Shown here: positions 1 to 15,045 of the stretch, in pieces | How the letters are laid out: each line of letters begins with the position of its first letter | Numbering within the stretch: position 1 is the stretch's first letter | Source: Diphasiastrum complanatum | Taxonomy: Eukaryota > Streptophyta > Lycopodiopsida > Lycopodiales > Lycopodiaceae | Direction: 5' to 3' | Length of the DNA: 64,000 nucleotides | Assembly (NCBI GenBank): GCA_029204225.1 | Contig: CM055095.1 | Coordinates: 15,840,049 to 15,904,048 of the forward strand | Program-made: the position numbers and the translations under genes | The notes under the pieces: model-generated | What the model saw: the letters and a program-made list of their open reading frames with translations, nothing else | Databases searched by the model: none | What the model was told of the DNA's origin: nothing

Positions 1-82
<82 letters not shown>
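1..82. repeat. (TC)n microsatellite
   Basis: Uninterrupted TC dinucleotide array that starts before the window edge, so its full length is unknown. It is the first of about a dozen long TC arrays here, suggesting a genome-wide expansion of this motif. The flank to the right runs into the end of a copia element. Confidence 0.98.
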
Positions 83-85
<3 letters not shown>

Positions 86-189
86 ATCCGAGATTTCATT
101 CCCAAAGCAAGAATATCGAAATCAAGAATCACTATTTAAGAGAGAAAGTGCAAAGCAAGGAAGTTTCACTAGTTTACTGCAGGACAGAT

Positions 190-286
190 CGGATGGCAGC
201 TAATTACTTCACAAAGGCTCTGTCAAAGGAGCACCATCTCAACGACATGTTGAATCTAAAAAACAAAATTTTTCAGGATCCACATT
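190..286 (+). pseudogene. Copia element A: 3' end of polyprotein
   Basis: The frame from about 196 reads AANYFTKALSKEHH and ends at TAA 284-286. This matches the end of copia RNase H, where LADxFTKxL precedes the C-terminus. The stop is followed at once by a polypurine tract AAGGGGGAG (about 287-295), which primes plus-strand synthesis in LTR retrotransposons, and then by TGTTGG at 296. Only this tail is visible; the rest is replaced on the left by the TC array and flanking DNA. Confidence 0.7.
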
Positions 287-295
287 AAGGGGGAG

Positions 296-1000
296 TGTTG
301 GAATTCGATGCTCAACCTCATATCCATTTATTAATGAGCATCCTGAAAGATGTATAAAACCAAAAATCGAAGGCTCGAATTTTGAGCAGCAGAGATTTTT
401 TGACCCTAGATTGGCGGATCGGATCGGATTGAGGCATAAATTATCCGGACGTCTTCAACCCTGGATCGAGGCAAATCGGGTCTGATTTATCCAACCTTGG
501 AAAATTCGATCCTATACATATTTTTTGACCTAGTGTACATTTTTTGATCCTTTGTATAAATTTGATACATTGTAAAATTTTGATATTGTCGGTCGGAAAT
601 CCGACCCGTTGACAGTCTGCCTACTTTGTACATGTATTTACAGTTACAAGGCGGTTGTAGTTTATATAGAAGATAGCATTCAATGCGAGTTAGTTGTAGA
701 TATTTTCAGTATATCTAATCCTAGAATCTTCATCAGAAAACTGCTTCTGATATATAGTTACTACTAAAAAAGTGTAATCAATAAGATAATTTTGTAGTGT
801 TATCACACACAACGATCAGCTGAAGTAATTACTTCATGCATTGTACTCACTATTTGATATTAGTCAGAGTGCAATTATCAGTCTCACTACTGTTATAGTT
901 CACTTGCATTTGTTGAATCGATTCACTTGGACATTCTGCTGCTAACTGTGGCGCTTCCGATCCACGCACCAAGCTCGCTCCCAGCTTTCTCTCATTCCTA
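296..1000 (+). mobile_element. Copia element A: 3' LTR, right end not defined
   Basis: The LTR start is set by the polypurine tract ending at 295 and the TGTTGG terminus typical of copia. The right end is a guess, because no second LTR or target duplication is present to compare. The sequence contains short AT-rich runs and a perfect ACGATCAGCTGA-like segment near 812 but no ORF of note. Confidence 0.45.
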
Positions 1001-1136
1001 TTGATTTTCGACACAAAGTATAGTGTGAACTAAGATCCTCCATTGTATGCTCTCTACATATGAATTTTGGAAGACAACGTTGAAATATATTGATATTTAT
1101 GAGAGCTTTTACAAATCTTGTATCATGATTGCTCTA

Positions 1137-2415
1137 TTATCTGAACAATTCCGTCCAAATCTTTGCATTTGATTTTCTCTTCATGTCGTTTACGTATCTG
1201 CACAAACATACATTAATCACATTACAATTAGTGATCCGGATATTGACAAAAAGGATAATGAATACAAATTCATAGATTTCACATACCAATTTTTCACCCA
1301 ATATAAAGCTGAAATATTCGGGGATATCTTGTTGTAAAAGTGTCAATTCCGTTCTAATGTAGAATAAGGTCCAGTCCTGCTCAACCTCAATACTAGTAAG
1401 TAACTCCCCATTTGCCATGATATTAATGCATATACGATCAGTGTGTCCAATGCGGTCTAGATCTTGATCTAATGGGACGCAATACTGTATGTAAATGATA
1501 TGGATGAATGTTTGATTCTACAAGAAATATCTGCAGTGGATCTTATATCCCAACCTTTGTCCATGAATTTGGATAAAAAATCATCTGATAGATTTTTGCA
1601 AACAAACAATGTGGGAGTTCGATGCACCTCCATGTTTGAAAAAGAGCTGACAAACAATGACATTGGAACAAACCAGCTTAAGTGCACATTTCTTGATCCA
1701 GTACTAGTTTTGAGTGACTTTTGTACATCATTATATAGCTTGGAACAAAAACATTTTATTATATTGTCGATGACTGCAATCCACCACATGTTATCTTGAA
1801 AATTAGGTAGAGGTATACACTCTAGTTTTCTCATTCCTCCATTTCTGTCTGAAATATACATAGCATCATAAAAAAATATTCTAGAATCTGCAAGTTCTTT
1901 TGCCGTTCGTCCTCTGTATTGCAATTTTGCCAATTTCTGAATGGATGACATCTATAATACCTGAAAGAGATGCCACAGGCTCCCATTCATGTATATTTGA
2001 AGGATATAGATCTGCAATACAAAATCATAATAAGCTCCAATTCATATATACGATTACGTTTTAAAAATGACAAGCAACCCAAAAAATTAAGATACTTACA
2101 ATTACACTTTCGAAAATCATGTGGATTTACAGCCTCCACATTAAGTTTTGAGTGCATATAAACATGTTGAATAAGCACTTCTGAAATGGTTTGTCCTCTT
2201 GAAGAAACTTTGAAATCAATAATCCGCCCTTTCCAATAAGATCTATATGTATACTTGGCCTTTTTCTCTTGGCGAAAAGCCCCTCTCGCCGATGGATGCA
2301 TCAGTACCCAAGAAGCCTTATGATATTCATGAGCAATCCATGTGCCATCGTCTTCCCTGTCAGTATAAAAAATTGCAGAGCATATCAAGGATCTCGGTCT
2401 TCTTCTCATCGCCAT
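1137..2415 (-). pseudogene. Unrecognised multi-exon gene remnant
   Basis: Three protein-like blocks lie in order on the minus strand. Block 1 (2415 to about 2092) begins MAMRRRPRSLICSAIFYTD, contains SYWKGRIIDF and ends at a good GTAAGT donor. Block 2 starts after a TTGCAG acceptor near 2013, reads YLYPSNIHEWEPVASLSG and then passes into the frame with LAKLQYRGRTAKELADSR and NMWWIAVIDN only after a frame change near 1950. Block 3 (about 1270-1418) reads EVEQDWTLFYIRTELTLLQ and ends at a GTATGT donor. Aromatic- and charge-rich composition and the splice signals argue for a real protein. The frame change, and a last block that simply runs into a donor, suggest a decayed or partial copy. I do not recognise the family. 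Confidence 0.45.
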
Positions 2416-3015
2416 AGCTTGAAGAGTTCACGTTTGAACTTGTCAATATGAGAGTCCAGAGTACAATAGGCGCCAAACCTATTTGTGAGTCCCAAGATAA
2501 TTTGAACTTGAGGTTAACCCAAGCAGTTTAGTCAACCAGTCATCGCGCACGCCAGCCAATAGTATGCTTCCAATCTACCGGACCGGAAATTCAAATTTGC
2601 CCAAACATGAATTGTGTTTTTCCTGGTCAGGCGAGTTATGTTACATAGAAGCCACTATGTCAAGAACCGATTGGGCCACATGGACATAAACAACGAGGAA
2701 AAAAAAAAACTTGTAACAAACGACGCTTCTAAGTTTGAGAACTCCTGTAATGCTCTTACGAATGGCCTTAGGATAAGATTTACAGGGTGCCTTAGCTTTA
2801 AGGACACATTCGGCATCCTGTAGGATAGTGCCCCCTTTTCGCCTGTCACCATAACCTGTGTAAAAACACAGTGTTCGCGATTCTTTCGCCCTTTATTCGT
2901 CTGTGCGAATTTGCGTGTAAATATGCAGGCTACGTGACAACGTTAGTAAATATGCAGCAAGAATGGAGGCAGATTAAAAATGAGATTTAGGAGAGTAGAA
3001 GGAGTAAATCCAACA
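2416..3015. other. Flanking DNA containing the LTR of copia element B
   Basis: On the minus strand, element B's polypurine tract (AAGAAGGG, ending at 3016) is followed by TGTTGGATTTACTCC, so one LTR end lies at 3015 and the LTR runs leftward. Its other boundary cannot be placed because the second LTR is not present. I see no convincing gene here. Confidence 0.4.
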
Positions 3016-4414
3016 CCCTTCTTAATTTGGATCCATGAATGCCTTGATCTTCAGACTGAGCAATACACAAAATTTGTTGTGTGCATTAATACTGAGTGCT
3101 TTCGTGAAAATGTCTGCAACCATGTCCTGCGTTTTGCAGTACGTTAAGCTTACCTCCCTTTGCCCCTAATGTAGTGATATCTGATCTCAATGTGCTTACT
3201 CCTAGAATGAAATCTAGGGTTGACCGATAAGGCAATATCACTCTGGTTATCACAAAACAAAATTGTGGGGCTATACTGATATAAATTGATGTCTGACAAC
3301 AAATTTCTCAACCAAAACGCTTTCTTAATAGATTGAGAAGCAGCAATGTATTATGCTTCAGTAGAAGAAAGTGCGATAGAGGTTTGCTTACGAATGTTCC
3401 ATGAAATAGGACCGCCGTTGAAGAAGAATGTAAATCCAGATGTGGATTTACGATTGTCTGCATCTCCTCCCCAGTTTGCATCAGAAATAGCCACTGAGCT
3501 GATGAAGATTGTCGTTGCTGACATCTCCATAGTAGATGCACTGGTCCATGGTAGCTCGAATATATCTCATGACTCGAATAAGAGCCTTCCAATGGGTAAT
3601 GCCAGGATTAGCCATATATTGGCTGAGTGAGTTTACATTAAAAGAGATATCTGGTCTTGTATAGACCATTGCGTACATGAGAGATCCAAGTATCAATCGA
3701 TACATATATTCTCTCATCTGCTCCTCTTCCTGCTTGGTCCGGGGACATTGGTCCTTTGACAGATGTAGGCCTGGATCCATTGGTGAGTGAGCTAATTTAC
3801 AATTCATCAAATTGTATCTCTTAAGAACATTGTGAAGATATATTTGTTGAGTGATGTAAATTAGTCGATTTGTTCTGTCTCTGTGGACTTGAATTCCAAG
3901 ACAGAAGTGAGCTTCGCCCAGATCAGTCATGTCAAATTCTGAGAACAACATCTGTTTTGCATCCTTGACCATTTTGGTATTGTTGCTGAACAGCAACGTA
4001 TCATCAACATACAAGGTGATGATAATGAAGGACTGCTGCACTGACCTTGAATAAACATTGCAATCAGCAGTGCTTGGTTTGAATCCTTGTTCAATGAGGA
4101 ATGTGTTGATCCTCTGAAACCAAGCTGTGGCAGACTGCTTCAAGCCGTATAGTGCTTTGTGGAGTTTACAGACATGATTCTTCATGCCTTCCAGAACGTA
4201 TCCTTCAGGCTGGATCATGTAGATATCTTCTTGTATTACTTCGTTCAGATAGGCTGTTTGTACATCAAGTTGATGTACTTTGAGGTCGGCAGCTGCAACA
4301 TAAGACAAGAGCATTCAGATCGACGAATGTTTGACGACTGGACTAAAAGTCTCACTGTAGTCGACATTCGAGATCTGGGTGAATCCTCGTGCTACTAGTC
4401 TAGCCTTCCTTCGA
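3016..4414 (-). pseudogene. Copia element B: reverse transcriptase and RNase H
   Basis: The open stretch 4314-3481 carries RVT_2 reverse-transcriptase signatures: LHKALYGLKQS, the catalytic LYVDDTLLF, FDMTDLGEAHFCLGIQV and YTRPDISFNVNSLSQYM. RNase H follows in another frame below 3592, with ANWGGD, ALSSTEAEY and SRSKHIEIRYHYIRGK-like strings. The frame is lost between about 4314 and 4414, at the start of the reverse transcriptase, and again at the RNase H junction near 3480. Reverse transcriptase copies the element RNA and RNase H degrades it. The breaks mean this copy cannot encode an intact polyprotein. Confidence 0.85.
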
Positions 4415-5870
4415 TCAATTGTTCCGTTGCTTAAAGATCCATTGGCAATCAATAATATTGCAGCCAATAGGAGCTTCGACTAATGACCATGTCTGATTCT
4501 TGATCAGAGAGGAATATTCTCTGTCCATGGATTCTCTCCAGAGATCAGAGTCTGGTTGGCTAAGTGCCTCTTCGACTGTCGTCGGTTCCTGCATTAAGAG
4601 ACAGACAGACTCAGGAGTATACCTTGTGGGCTGTGTGTGCACTCGGCTTGATCTTATGGGAGGATTCGACTGATGAACCGCTCCTGGGACTTGTTGCTGG
4701 GTAGCAACAACATCTTTGTTTGATTCGATGTCTCGAAGTGGGTCGACAATAGACACGCCTGAGCCAGAGGCTCGGACTGTCGTGTCAATGGCAGGAGATG
4801 TAGGTTCTTCTTGAGCAATATCCTTGCCTTTGAGGTCGACGAATTGATCCTCAATAAAGACTGTATCCCGGCTATACAAGATTTGCTGGGTATCAGGATC
4901 GTACAGCTTGTAGGTGTTATCAGACGAAGTATATCCGATCACTCTTGAGACCTTGGAAGTCCAATTTCTTCCTTGTGTCTTTTGGGATCTGCGCGTAGGC
5001 AATGCACCCGATCACTTTTAGGTTCTTCAAAGAAGGCTTAGATCCTGTCCACACCTCGTGGGGTGTCTTGTCTGAGAGGTCCTTGGTCGAACATCTGTTC
5101 TGGACGTAAGCTGCAGTGGAGACAGCTTCAGCCCAGAATCTCTTGGGCAACGATGCATGCGATAGCATACATTTAGCAGATTCGAGCAGAGTACGGTTCT
5201 TTCTCTCAGCTAAGCCATTAGACTGAGGACTGTAAGGAGTGATGAATTGCTGCTCAATGCCTTGGCTTTGGCAGTACTCCTTAAACTTGACAGAGATATA
5301 TTCTCCACCGTTGTCTGACCTTAGGGCCTTGATCGTCCTTCCAGTCTCCTTTTCTGCACGCTCCTTGAAGATTCTAAAGCAGTTGAAGGCTTCTGATTTC
5401 TTCTTTATGAAATACACCATCGTTCTTTTGGAGAATTCGTCAATAAAGGTTATAAAATATTTGGCATCCTTTAACAAAGGATTTTTCATCGGGCCACAAA
5501 TATCTGAATGTACAACATTTAGCAATCCTCTAGCAACATGTTGATGGCTTGACTTAAATGGTTTTCTAGTCTGTTTACCAACTAGACAGTCTTGACAGAC
5601 AGGTAACTCGACTTTTTTGCGAGGATAGTCGAGATCAAGAACAATAGATTGTCTAGACATTCGTTGTACAACAACATGATTTAAATGACCAAGTCTTCAA
5701 AGTAAACCTTTATTTGTATGAATTGAAGTACTAAGAGCCTGACTAGAGGCAGAAAAGCAATGACTTAATTTATACAAGTATCCATGCCTCTTTCTGAGTG
5801 CTAGGATCTTGCCAGTCCTATCAAGTACTTTACACTGATCACATTCTTACCATTTATGACCATTGAATTT
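4415..5870 (-). pseudogene. Copia element B: GAG-pre-integrase and integrase
   Basis: From right to left on the minus strand, the GAG-pre-integrase region (about 5850-5600) reads ILALRKRHGYLYKLSHCFSAS and contains a stop. It is followed by CQDCLVGKQTRKPF of the zinc-binding domain and an rve integrase core with HSDICGP, LRSDNGGEY and GLAERKNRTL supplying the D,D,E triad. The frame shifts near 4950, after which the region linking integrase to reverse transcriptase continues to WSLVEAPIG. No gag or protease is visible to the right of 5870, so the element is truncated at its 5' end. The same family is present at 22.05-22.29 kb, where the minus-strand bases are very similar. Confidence 0.85.
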
Positions 5871-6936
5871 GTACTAAATTTTATACATAATCAATGAAAT
5901 GGTTTACACCATAACATTGAATTTGTCATTAAGATATGAAACATACAAAATGGTGCAAATTGGATGAAGCATAGAAGTACTTTTTAATGTTTAAATAAAT
6001 TGTTTATATATAAATGATTTTATGTAATGCACCTCAATGTCAAATCCTATTTTTTGTTAGGATATTTTTTAAAAAACAATCCATTTAGAATTTCGCTTTT
6101 TGGTTCATGTCCCATAATCAAACACATTCATAACGCCGTTCATAATGAGTAGCACTTGGGAAGAGAGGACACATGGTTGGCCAAAAGCATCTTGAGCCAT
6201 GGCAAGGGCCTGCAAATAGTTTCAATCTAAATTGTAGATCTTTCAACTCATAACTCATAGGTATGTATGCTAGGTATGGGGCACTTGGAGTGCTGGCCCC
6301 CACTCCATTCAAGGGTAATGGATGGAGGTAAGGGAAAAAAATATATATATCCCCCATTAAATGGTGTGGGCCTGTGTAGCATGTGTGGTGCACTCTCTAA
6401 TGAGAGCTCTAGGTATGGTATACTCCTAAATTCTAAATCCTAAACCCATAACCCAGCCAACGGTAGGCTTGCATGTAGCTATCCTCTCAGCTACCTCGGC
6501 TTGGTGTGCTACAACATGCAACAGGTAGCCTTCCTGTGGATGACAGATACCCACTCATCCACATACCTAGTGGGTTTCAGTGGAGTTGAAATTGGGCCAC
6601 TATTTTGCAACAATTTTATCACTCAACTAAAAGTAACCAACAGTGATGAATCCTGAGAACATAAATTGTATTTTGTAAGATGTGAGTTTCTTGTTTGATA
6701 AATCTGATGTTAGCCCTCTTAAGATTAATAAATATCAATTATTTGGAAATCTGTTGTTCGCCATTAGTTTTAGCTCTATTCAGATATTCCAGAATGTAAT
6801 CTTGTAAGCTGTAATTGTTCAAGTGGTTCATCCAAAGTACAGAATTGGGATGCTTCTTACTATCATGATCTTCACGAAATGAATGGTGGGATCTGTTTAC
6901 TACATCAGGACTAAGAAAATTTTGGTTTGATTTCAG
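5871..6936. other. Noncoding DNA between element B and the dehydrogenase
   Basis: AT-rich sequence with no convincing ORF. If the dehydrogenase is a functional gene this is intron, because its first visible exon opens at an acceptor (TTTCAG, 6931-6936). A block near 6120-6420 has the look of a dispersed repeat, but I found no terminal repeats to define it. Confidence 0.4.
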
Positions 6937-8867
6937 CTAATATCAATTGCCTGAAATTACCCCCTGAGCTTGACGATGAACATACGGTGTTCCTATCTGA
7001 TATTCTGCCAACGGCATGGCACGCCAATGAGCTTGCTCATGTGGGCTCTGGGGACAATGTTGCAATATGGGGCTCTGGTCCAGGTACTTAAGTGAAGCAT
7101 TTCAGAATTTCAAAATCAGTCTAGAAAGTTGCATGGTGTTTTGAATCCATTTCGTAATGACATGCTATGGATGAAATTTGTCTATAAATTTGCAGTATGA
7201 ATCTATTTCTTAGTGACGGATGCTTTACAGCTGGTGTTGCCTTGTGTTCTGCAATTTTTTATATGAAGTGGAAGGAGCTTTTCTAGTCTTCAGAAAGAGC
7301 TATGTCTGAAAGGGAACACTGTCACTGTGGGGAACACTGTCACTGTGTTTAGTGGGGATTTTGGCTGCACGTTGTGCTTTTTTCCGTGGAGCTGCTCGTG
7401 TGGTCATCATTGATGAGGTCCAGTACCGGTTGGATCATGCCAAGGAGAAGGTGAAAGGCGTGGAGATCATTAACCGGTCACAGGAAGATCCTTTGAAGGA
7501 GGTGCGGGCACTCTTCCCACATGGCCCAGATGTGGGAATTGAAGCAGTGGGTTTTCATTATGTGAAGGTAGGTTCTGACTTTCAGGGTTTGAATATAGAA
7601 AAACCAGTGATTGAGAAGTGAGAAGAAAGTCAGCTTGTTTAATTGTCTCTACTTTTATGGTGCAGACTTTTTGTTTGCTTACATACAAAAAACTCTTTGG
7701 CATCATCAATGGCGTACAATTCAAATGGCAGCTTCCCGAATAGTGAATTCAAAGTTGCTCAAGATAATCTGATGCTCATGTTAAATGAGATATTTTTGGG
7801 TGTTCGAAAGGGAGATCGTATTGGTGTGGTCGGCGTCTACGTGGGTTATGTAAAGTAAGCTCTCAAATCTTTTATGCTCATTCTTTGTGTGCAAAGTATG
7901 AATGGTTTTTAATGCCTTTTTTAGTTTTTCTAGCTTACTTCGTGTTGTTCCTTGTAGCCATTTCAATATTGGTGCTTTTATGGAAAAGGAACTCAGCATG
8001 GGTGCTGGACAGACGCCAGTGCAGAAGTATTGGTAAGTATGATAATGTAAACAGATCAACTTTGAAAATGCTTATCACAACCCCGGGAATTGGATCAAGA
8101 AAAATGGTGATATTCAACTTCGAAAATATTGAGACACATCAGGGGTTGGAGGAATTAGAAATACTGCAACTTTTATTTTATAAGTCACTAGGAAAGTCGG
8201 TAACTGGTGACTAACTACCCTCTGTTTTAGGCCAACACTCTTTCCTCTTGTGCGGTCCGGGAAGCTAGATCCTACTATAGTCATAACTCATGTACTACCA
8301 CTTGCAGATGCACCAAGAGCATATAAAATCTTCAATGAGAAAACTGATAATTGTGTGAAGGTATGCTGTTTTTGTTTTTAAAATGGCTATTTACGTCGTT
8401 CTTATATATTTTCACAGATTCTGAACCAGTTATGATGCTCTGTCCATCAGTAGAGTAGGTGTTGAATCCTAATGTTCTAATTCTAGGACTTCAGTTATGT
8501 TGATATTGGTGTTTACATCACTAGATTACTTTTTCACCAGTTTCTGTTGTAAAGCATAGAACTTTTGGGCAATCCATTAGTTTAGTTGCCGTTATGCTAC
8601 CAATTACCATCTGATTCATTTCCAGGTGGTGCTGAAGCCTCAGATGGACTCCCGGAGTGCTAAATAATTAGTTTGGTTGCTGTATTTTGGTTTTATTCCC
8701 AGGTGGTTCTTAAGCCTCAGATGGATCCCGGAGTGCTAAGTTGTGAAGGGCCAGGCATCAAAGAACATGTTCGCAGCACAGTTTCTGGTGTTGCAACTGC
8801 TGCAGTGGGCTCTTTGCAGGCCATTACTAGAGGAATGGGAAAGATGTTGCATCAGAGTGACTCTTAG
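6937..8867 (+). CDS. Zinc-type (MDR) alcohol dehydrogenase-like, C-terminal half
   Basis: Exons read by eye: 6937-7083, 7353-7567, one ending at 7854, 7958-8032, 8231-8360 and 8703-8867 (stop). Codon phases join perfectly at most junctions (GP|VG, VN|HF, KY|WP). The product carries the Rossmann-fold NAD-binding segment VAIWGSGPVGILAARCA, then VVIIDEVQYRLDHAKE, GVVGVYVGY, the family-typical GQTPVQKYWP and VVLKPQMDPG. This is the cofactor half of a medium-chain dehydrogenase that would oxidise an alcohol or aldehyde with NAD. The N-terminal GroES-like zinc domain is not visible between 5870 and 6936. The exon ending at 7854 does not join the 7567 donor in frame by any acceptor I found, so a frameshift is possible. 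It is either the 3' part of a gene split by large introns or a truncated pseudogene. Confidence 0.7.
8577..8742 (+). repeat. Tandem duplication of the last dehydrogenase splice acceptor and exon start
   Basis: The acceptor and first codons of the terminal exon occur twice. The upstream copy (acceptor 8624-8625) reads VVLKPQMDSRSAK then TAA at about 8667. The downstream copy (acceptor 8701-8702) reads VVLKPQMDPGVLSCEG and continues. The intron bases before each copy (ATTAGTTTAGTTGCC against ATTAGTTTGGTTGCT) also match, so the duplicated unit is roughly 77 bp. Use of the first acceptor would end the protein about 41 residues early. Confidence 0.8.
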
Positions 8868-11849
<2,982 letters not shown>

Positions 11850-12560
11850 ACATGTGTGGGAATGCCCTCAAGTGTGAATATGATCTCCTAAGAAAAGCTT
11901 TTGCACTTTCAATCAACTATTGATTGAAAACCAAGATCAATGTCAAAATTTAAGGCAAAGAGGCAAATCTACATGCATACATTCATAACCAAAAGTGTTT
12001 CACACGTGTGGAAGATCATCATGAAAAAACTAAGGCAAATTAAGCTCCTCTCCTCGGGTAAAGAGAGAATAGACCAATTTTGCACTTTGGTAGAGAGAGA
12101 AAAGATACACACAAAATTGAGAGATCTCCAAATTGACTCAAAAGCTCACTTAAATTATGATTGGTAAAGAGAGTACATATAAAACTCATGGAGATCCAAG
12201 CTTTAATCCTATTGGACCCCTCAATCCTAGCCTCTCTAATCCTATTGGATGTGTGATGCAACATCCCTCACTTTTGATTGGACCCTTACAACACATCTCT
12301 CACTTATGATTGGACCCTTTGACTTTTGCCACCACATAGGGTGCATCACTCATCAAACCTAAACTTGACATGTGTAAGCAACCTAACTAGCTCAAGTTAT
12401 GTCACAATTGAATTTTGGCCTAATCATGACAAAACATGTGTACTTGACCATTTGACCTCTAAAGCCAAAATTGGCCCTATCACCTAGTGACACCAAGATG
12501 CTTGACTAGCAATCTTTTTGACACCCCTAAAGTCAACATTATAAACTAATTCTAACTATT
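11850..12560 (-). mobile_element. Old LTR related to that of copia element C
   Basis: This stretch shares landmark strings, in the same order, with the element C LTRs at 34.1 and 39.5 kb: CACACGTGTGG, CTCCTCTCCTCGGGTAAAGA (cf. CTGCTCTCCTAGGGTAGAGA), CTCCAAATTGA, repeated CCTATTGGACC, ACCAAGATGCTTGA and ACACCCCTAAAGTC. Spacing is similar but identity is clearly low, so it is an ancient copy or a sister family. No polyprotein lies beside it, so it may be a solo LTR. The boundaries are approximate. Confidence 0.5.
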
Positions 12561-14449
12561 TTACACACGTGGGAACATGCTCCACTCTGTGAAATGTACT
12601 CACAAACATAAAACATAGAATTGCCAAGCTAGATTTTTGCCAATTTTTCACAAAATTCACATACAAGAACATATGTGAGGCTTTGAATGAATGTGCAAAG
12701 TCTTCTCTTGGTTTAATCTAGATGAAAGGGTATTAATACAAAGAGGAAGAGACTTTCTACATTGAAAAAATTGAAAACAGCACAATTTTAAATCTTAGTG
12801 GCAAAATAGTCATGTAAGTTATAGTTTAAAAACCTAAATACAAAGGTAGTAGAAGTTAATCCTGTAGCAAATAAAAAACCAAACTTGAGACATCTTATCA
12901 CTTTTTTTGGGCAAATGCCACAAAATTTGCTAGGTCAAATTCAAACAAGCCTTTGAAGCACTTTATGTTTCACATGTCATATTAATATTAATAATGTAGA
13001 GACTTTAATTCTTTGGAGTTGATGAGAATCCTAGTATTTTAGAATATTTAAATGAGCATAACCACCAAGGAGTTTGAAAATGAGCAAGGAAAAGTTGTTC
13101 GTTATTCACTAGGGGGCTAAGTGAATCCATCCATTGATTTCTTCCAGCAATGGTCATAGTAGTTGCCCTGCTAGATCATTTTATTCTCTTTACTAGTATT
13201 GCAACGTAGCTTATTTTATAGTAAAAAAGGACCATATAGGATATATGAGCCTAGATACTTGTAATTTTATTCAAGCTTTGAACGTCATGAATAGGAAATA
13301 TAGGGCTTTCCAACTATGTTACTAACTTTTTGTTATACTACATAGATTTGTATTCTTAAATTTTATTCACACTCTATGTTATAGTTGTATGCAATTTTTT
13401 TTTGGATTTTTTTATAGCATTACATTGAGTGACATGCCCAAAATATTGTTTGTTGTCTTATGGCACAAATTTTTTGATGTTGACCCTAAGATTTGTCTTA
13501 CACAAAATTTAGCTTCATATGATAATGGGTTGTAAATGGTTGACAATTTTGATCAATTAAGCTTGTGCATATGTTTGAATCCATTAAATTAAGCTTGTAG
13601 ACATAGCAGCTCATGCTTTGATTATGTGACACTTGTAGAGCCTATGCTAACAATTTCATAAAGAATATAAGAGACATAGAAAAATAATGTATATGTATTT
13701 TCAAAATTCATACATAACTTTAAGTACTAAGTACATATATTTTATAAAAAGGCTGCAAACTTTCAATGTGTCATTTCAAATCAAGATAAATCTTAAAGAC
13801 AAGCCCAATATCACTTTAAGTATCTAGATGCAGATTTTGAAAGAGAATATGACATTGTTATTATTGAATAAATCTTAGTAATTGGACTTTTCAAAAGAAA
13901 AGAGCAAATATTTTGCTGTGTACGATGATTTGTAAATGATTCTGAAAAATTCTATTCCTTTTTCAAAAAGATGAATCTATAAAACACTGCATGTACATGT
14001 ACATAAGAAAATTGCTTGATCATTTATTACATTACAGTTTTTATGTACTAATGTAACCAAGATATTTTAGTATCATCATTGAGTATGAGTGATAATAGTA
14101 TGCAAACAATTCTAGAAAGTTCTCCCTCTAATGTTGATGGCCATAATATGAGGACTTGACTATTAGACATATTTGTCGTGAGTTCACCCATGTTTTGTAG
14201 TTTTTCACTTGACACTATTGATTTATACACAAAATGCATAAGTGAGAAAAATCATGTTCGTAAAAAAATTCAAGTCACTAATTAGTATGTAAGTAATAAG
14301 ATGGTCTTTAGATAACGCATCTCAAATAGGATTTTAGACTTTTAAAATTATCTCATCAAAACATACAAGCCATATTATATAGAAACTTGAAGGCCAAATA
14401 ATAAAATGTGAAACATTTTGTAGGGGGGCTATTCAATATGTAAATGTAG

Positions 14450-14450
<1 letters not shown>
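12561..14450. other. AT-rich intergenic DNA
   Basis: No ORF, RNA gene or repeat could be supported. Several long T- and A-rich runs are present. Confidence 0.4.

Positions 14451-14495
<45 letters not shown>
14451..14495. repeat. (TG)n microsatellite
   Basis: Perfect TG array of about 22 units. Confidence 0.97.
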
Positions 14496-14496
<1 letters not shown>

Positions 14497-14689
14497 CCAT
14501 GCTATAGTTATAGTGGTCTCACAATAAAATTGGAGTAAGTGATACGAAAGTAATGAGAATGTTGGAAGGAGCTAAGGGCTACAAATTTTTCTACACTTAC
14601 CTATGACACTCCAAAGATAATTGGACAAAAATCTCATCAACAAAGAGAAACTTTTGTTAGATTTCATTCTTGAAATCACGTTGTAATGT

Positions 14690-15045
14690 GGAACTACTTT
14701 GCCATTTCACTCTCATTGTCGAGACAATGTCGAAGGTGTCAAAGACCATATGCAAAAATACATGCATTGTCAAAACAGAGTCGAATCAATTGTCGAGGGT
14801 TATCAAATAACAACTGAATCAGATTTGATAGTGGAGTCTTATCCACTGCATATTTCGGGTCCAATCCCCTATCTCCACGTGGCACCTGCTAGGTGGATGA
14901 CAATGTATTCCATTAGGGTTGTGCCATCAAAAACTATAAATAGATCAGTAGATCAGTTCATTTCAATAAGCAACAATTTGTTATCAACAAGTTCAGTAGT
15001 TTTCATAAGAAGTATTCATTTTTTTTCTCTTATTCTGCCATAGGT
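14690..15045 (+). promoter_or_regulatory. Possible LTR promoter region with TATA box
   Basis: A TATAAATA box lies at 14935-14942, followed by a stretch rich in TTGTTATCAAC-type strings, and copia polyprotein debris begins about 440 bp downstream. A CACGTGG box sits near 14876. This layout resembles the U3 and R regions of an LTR, but no second copy is present to prove it. Confidence 0.3.
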
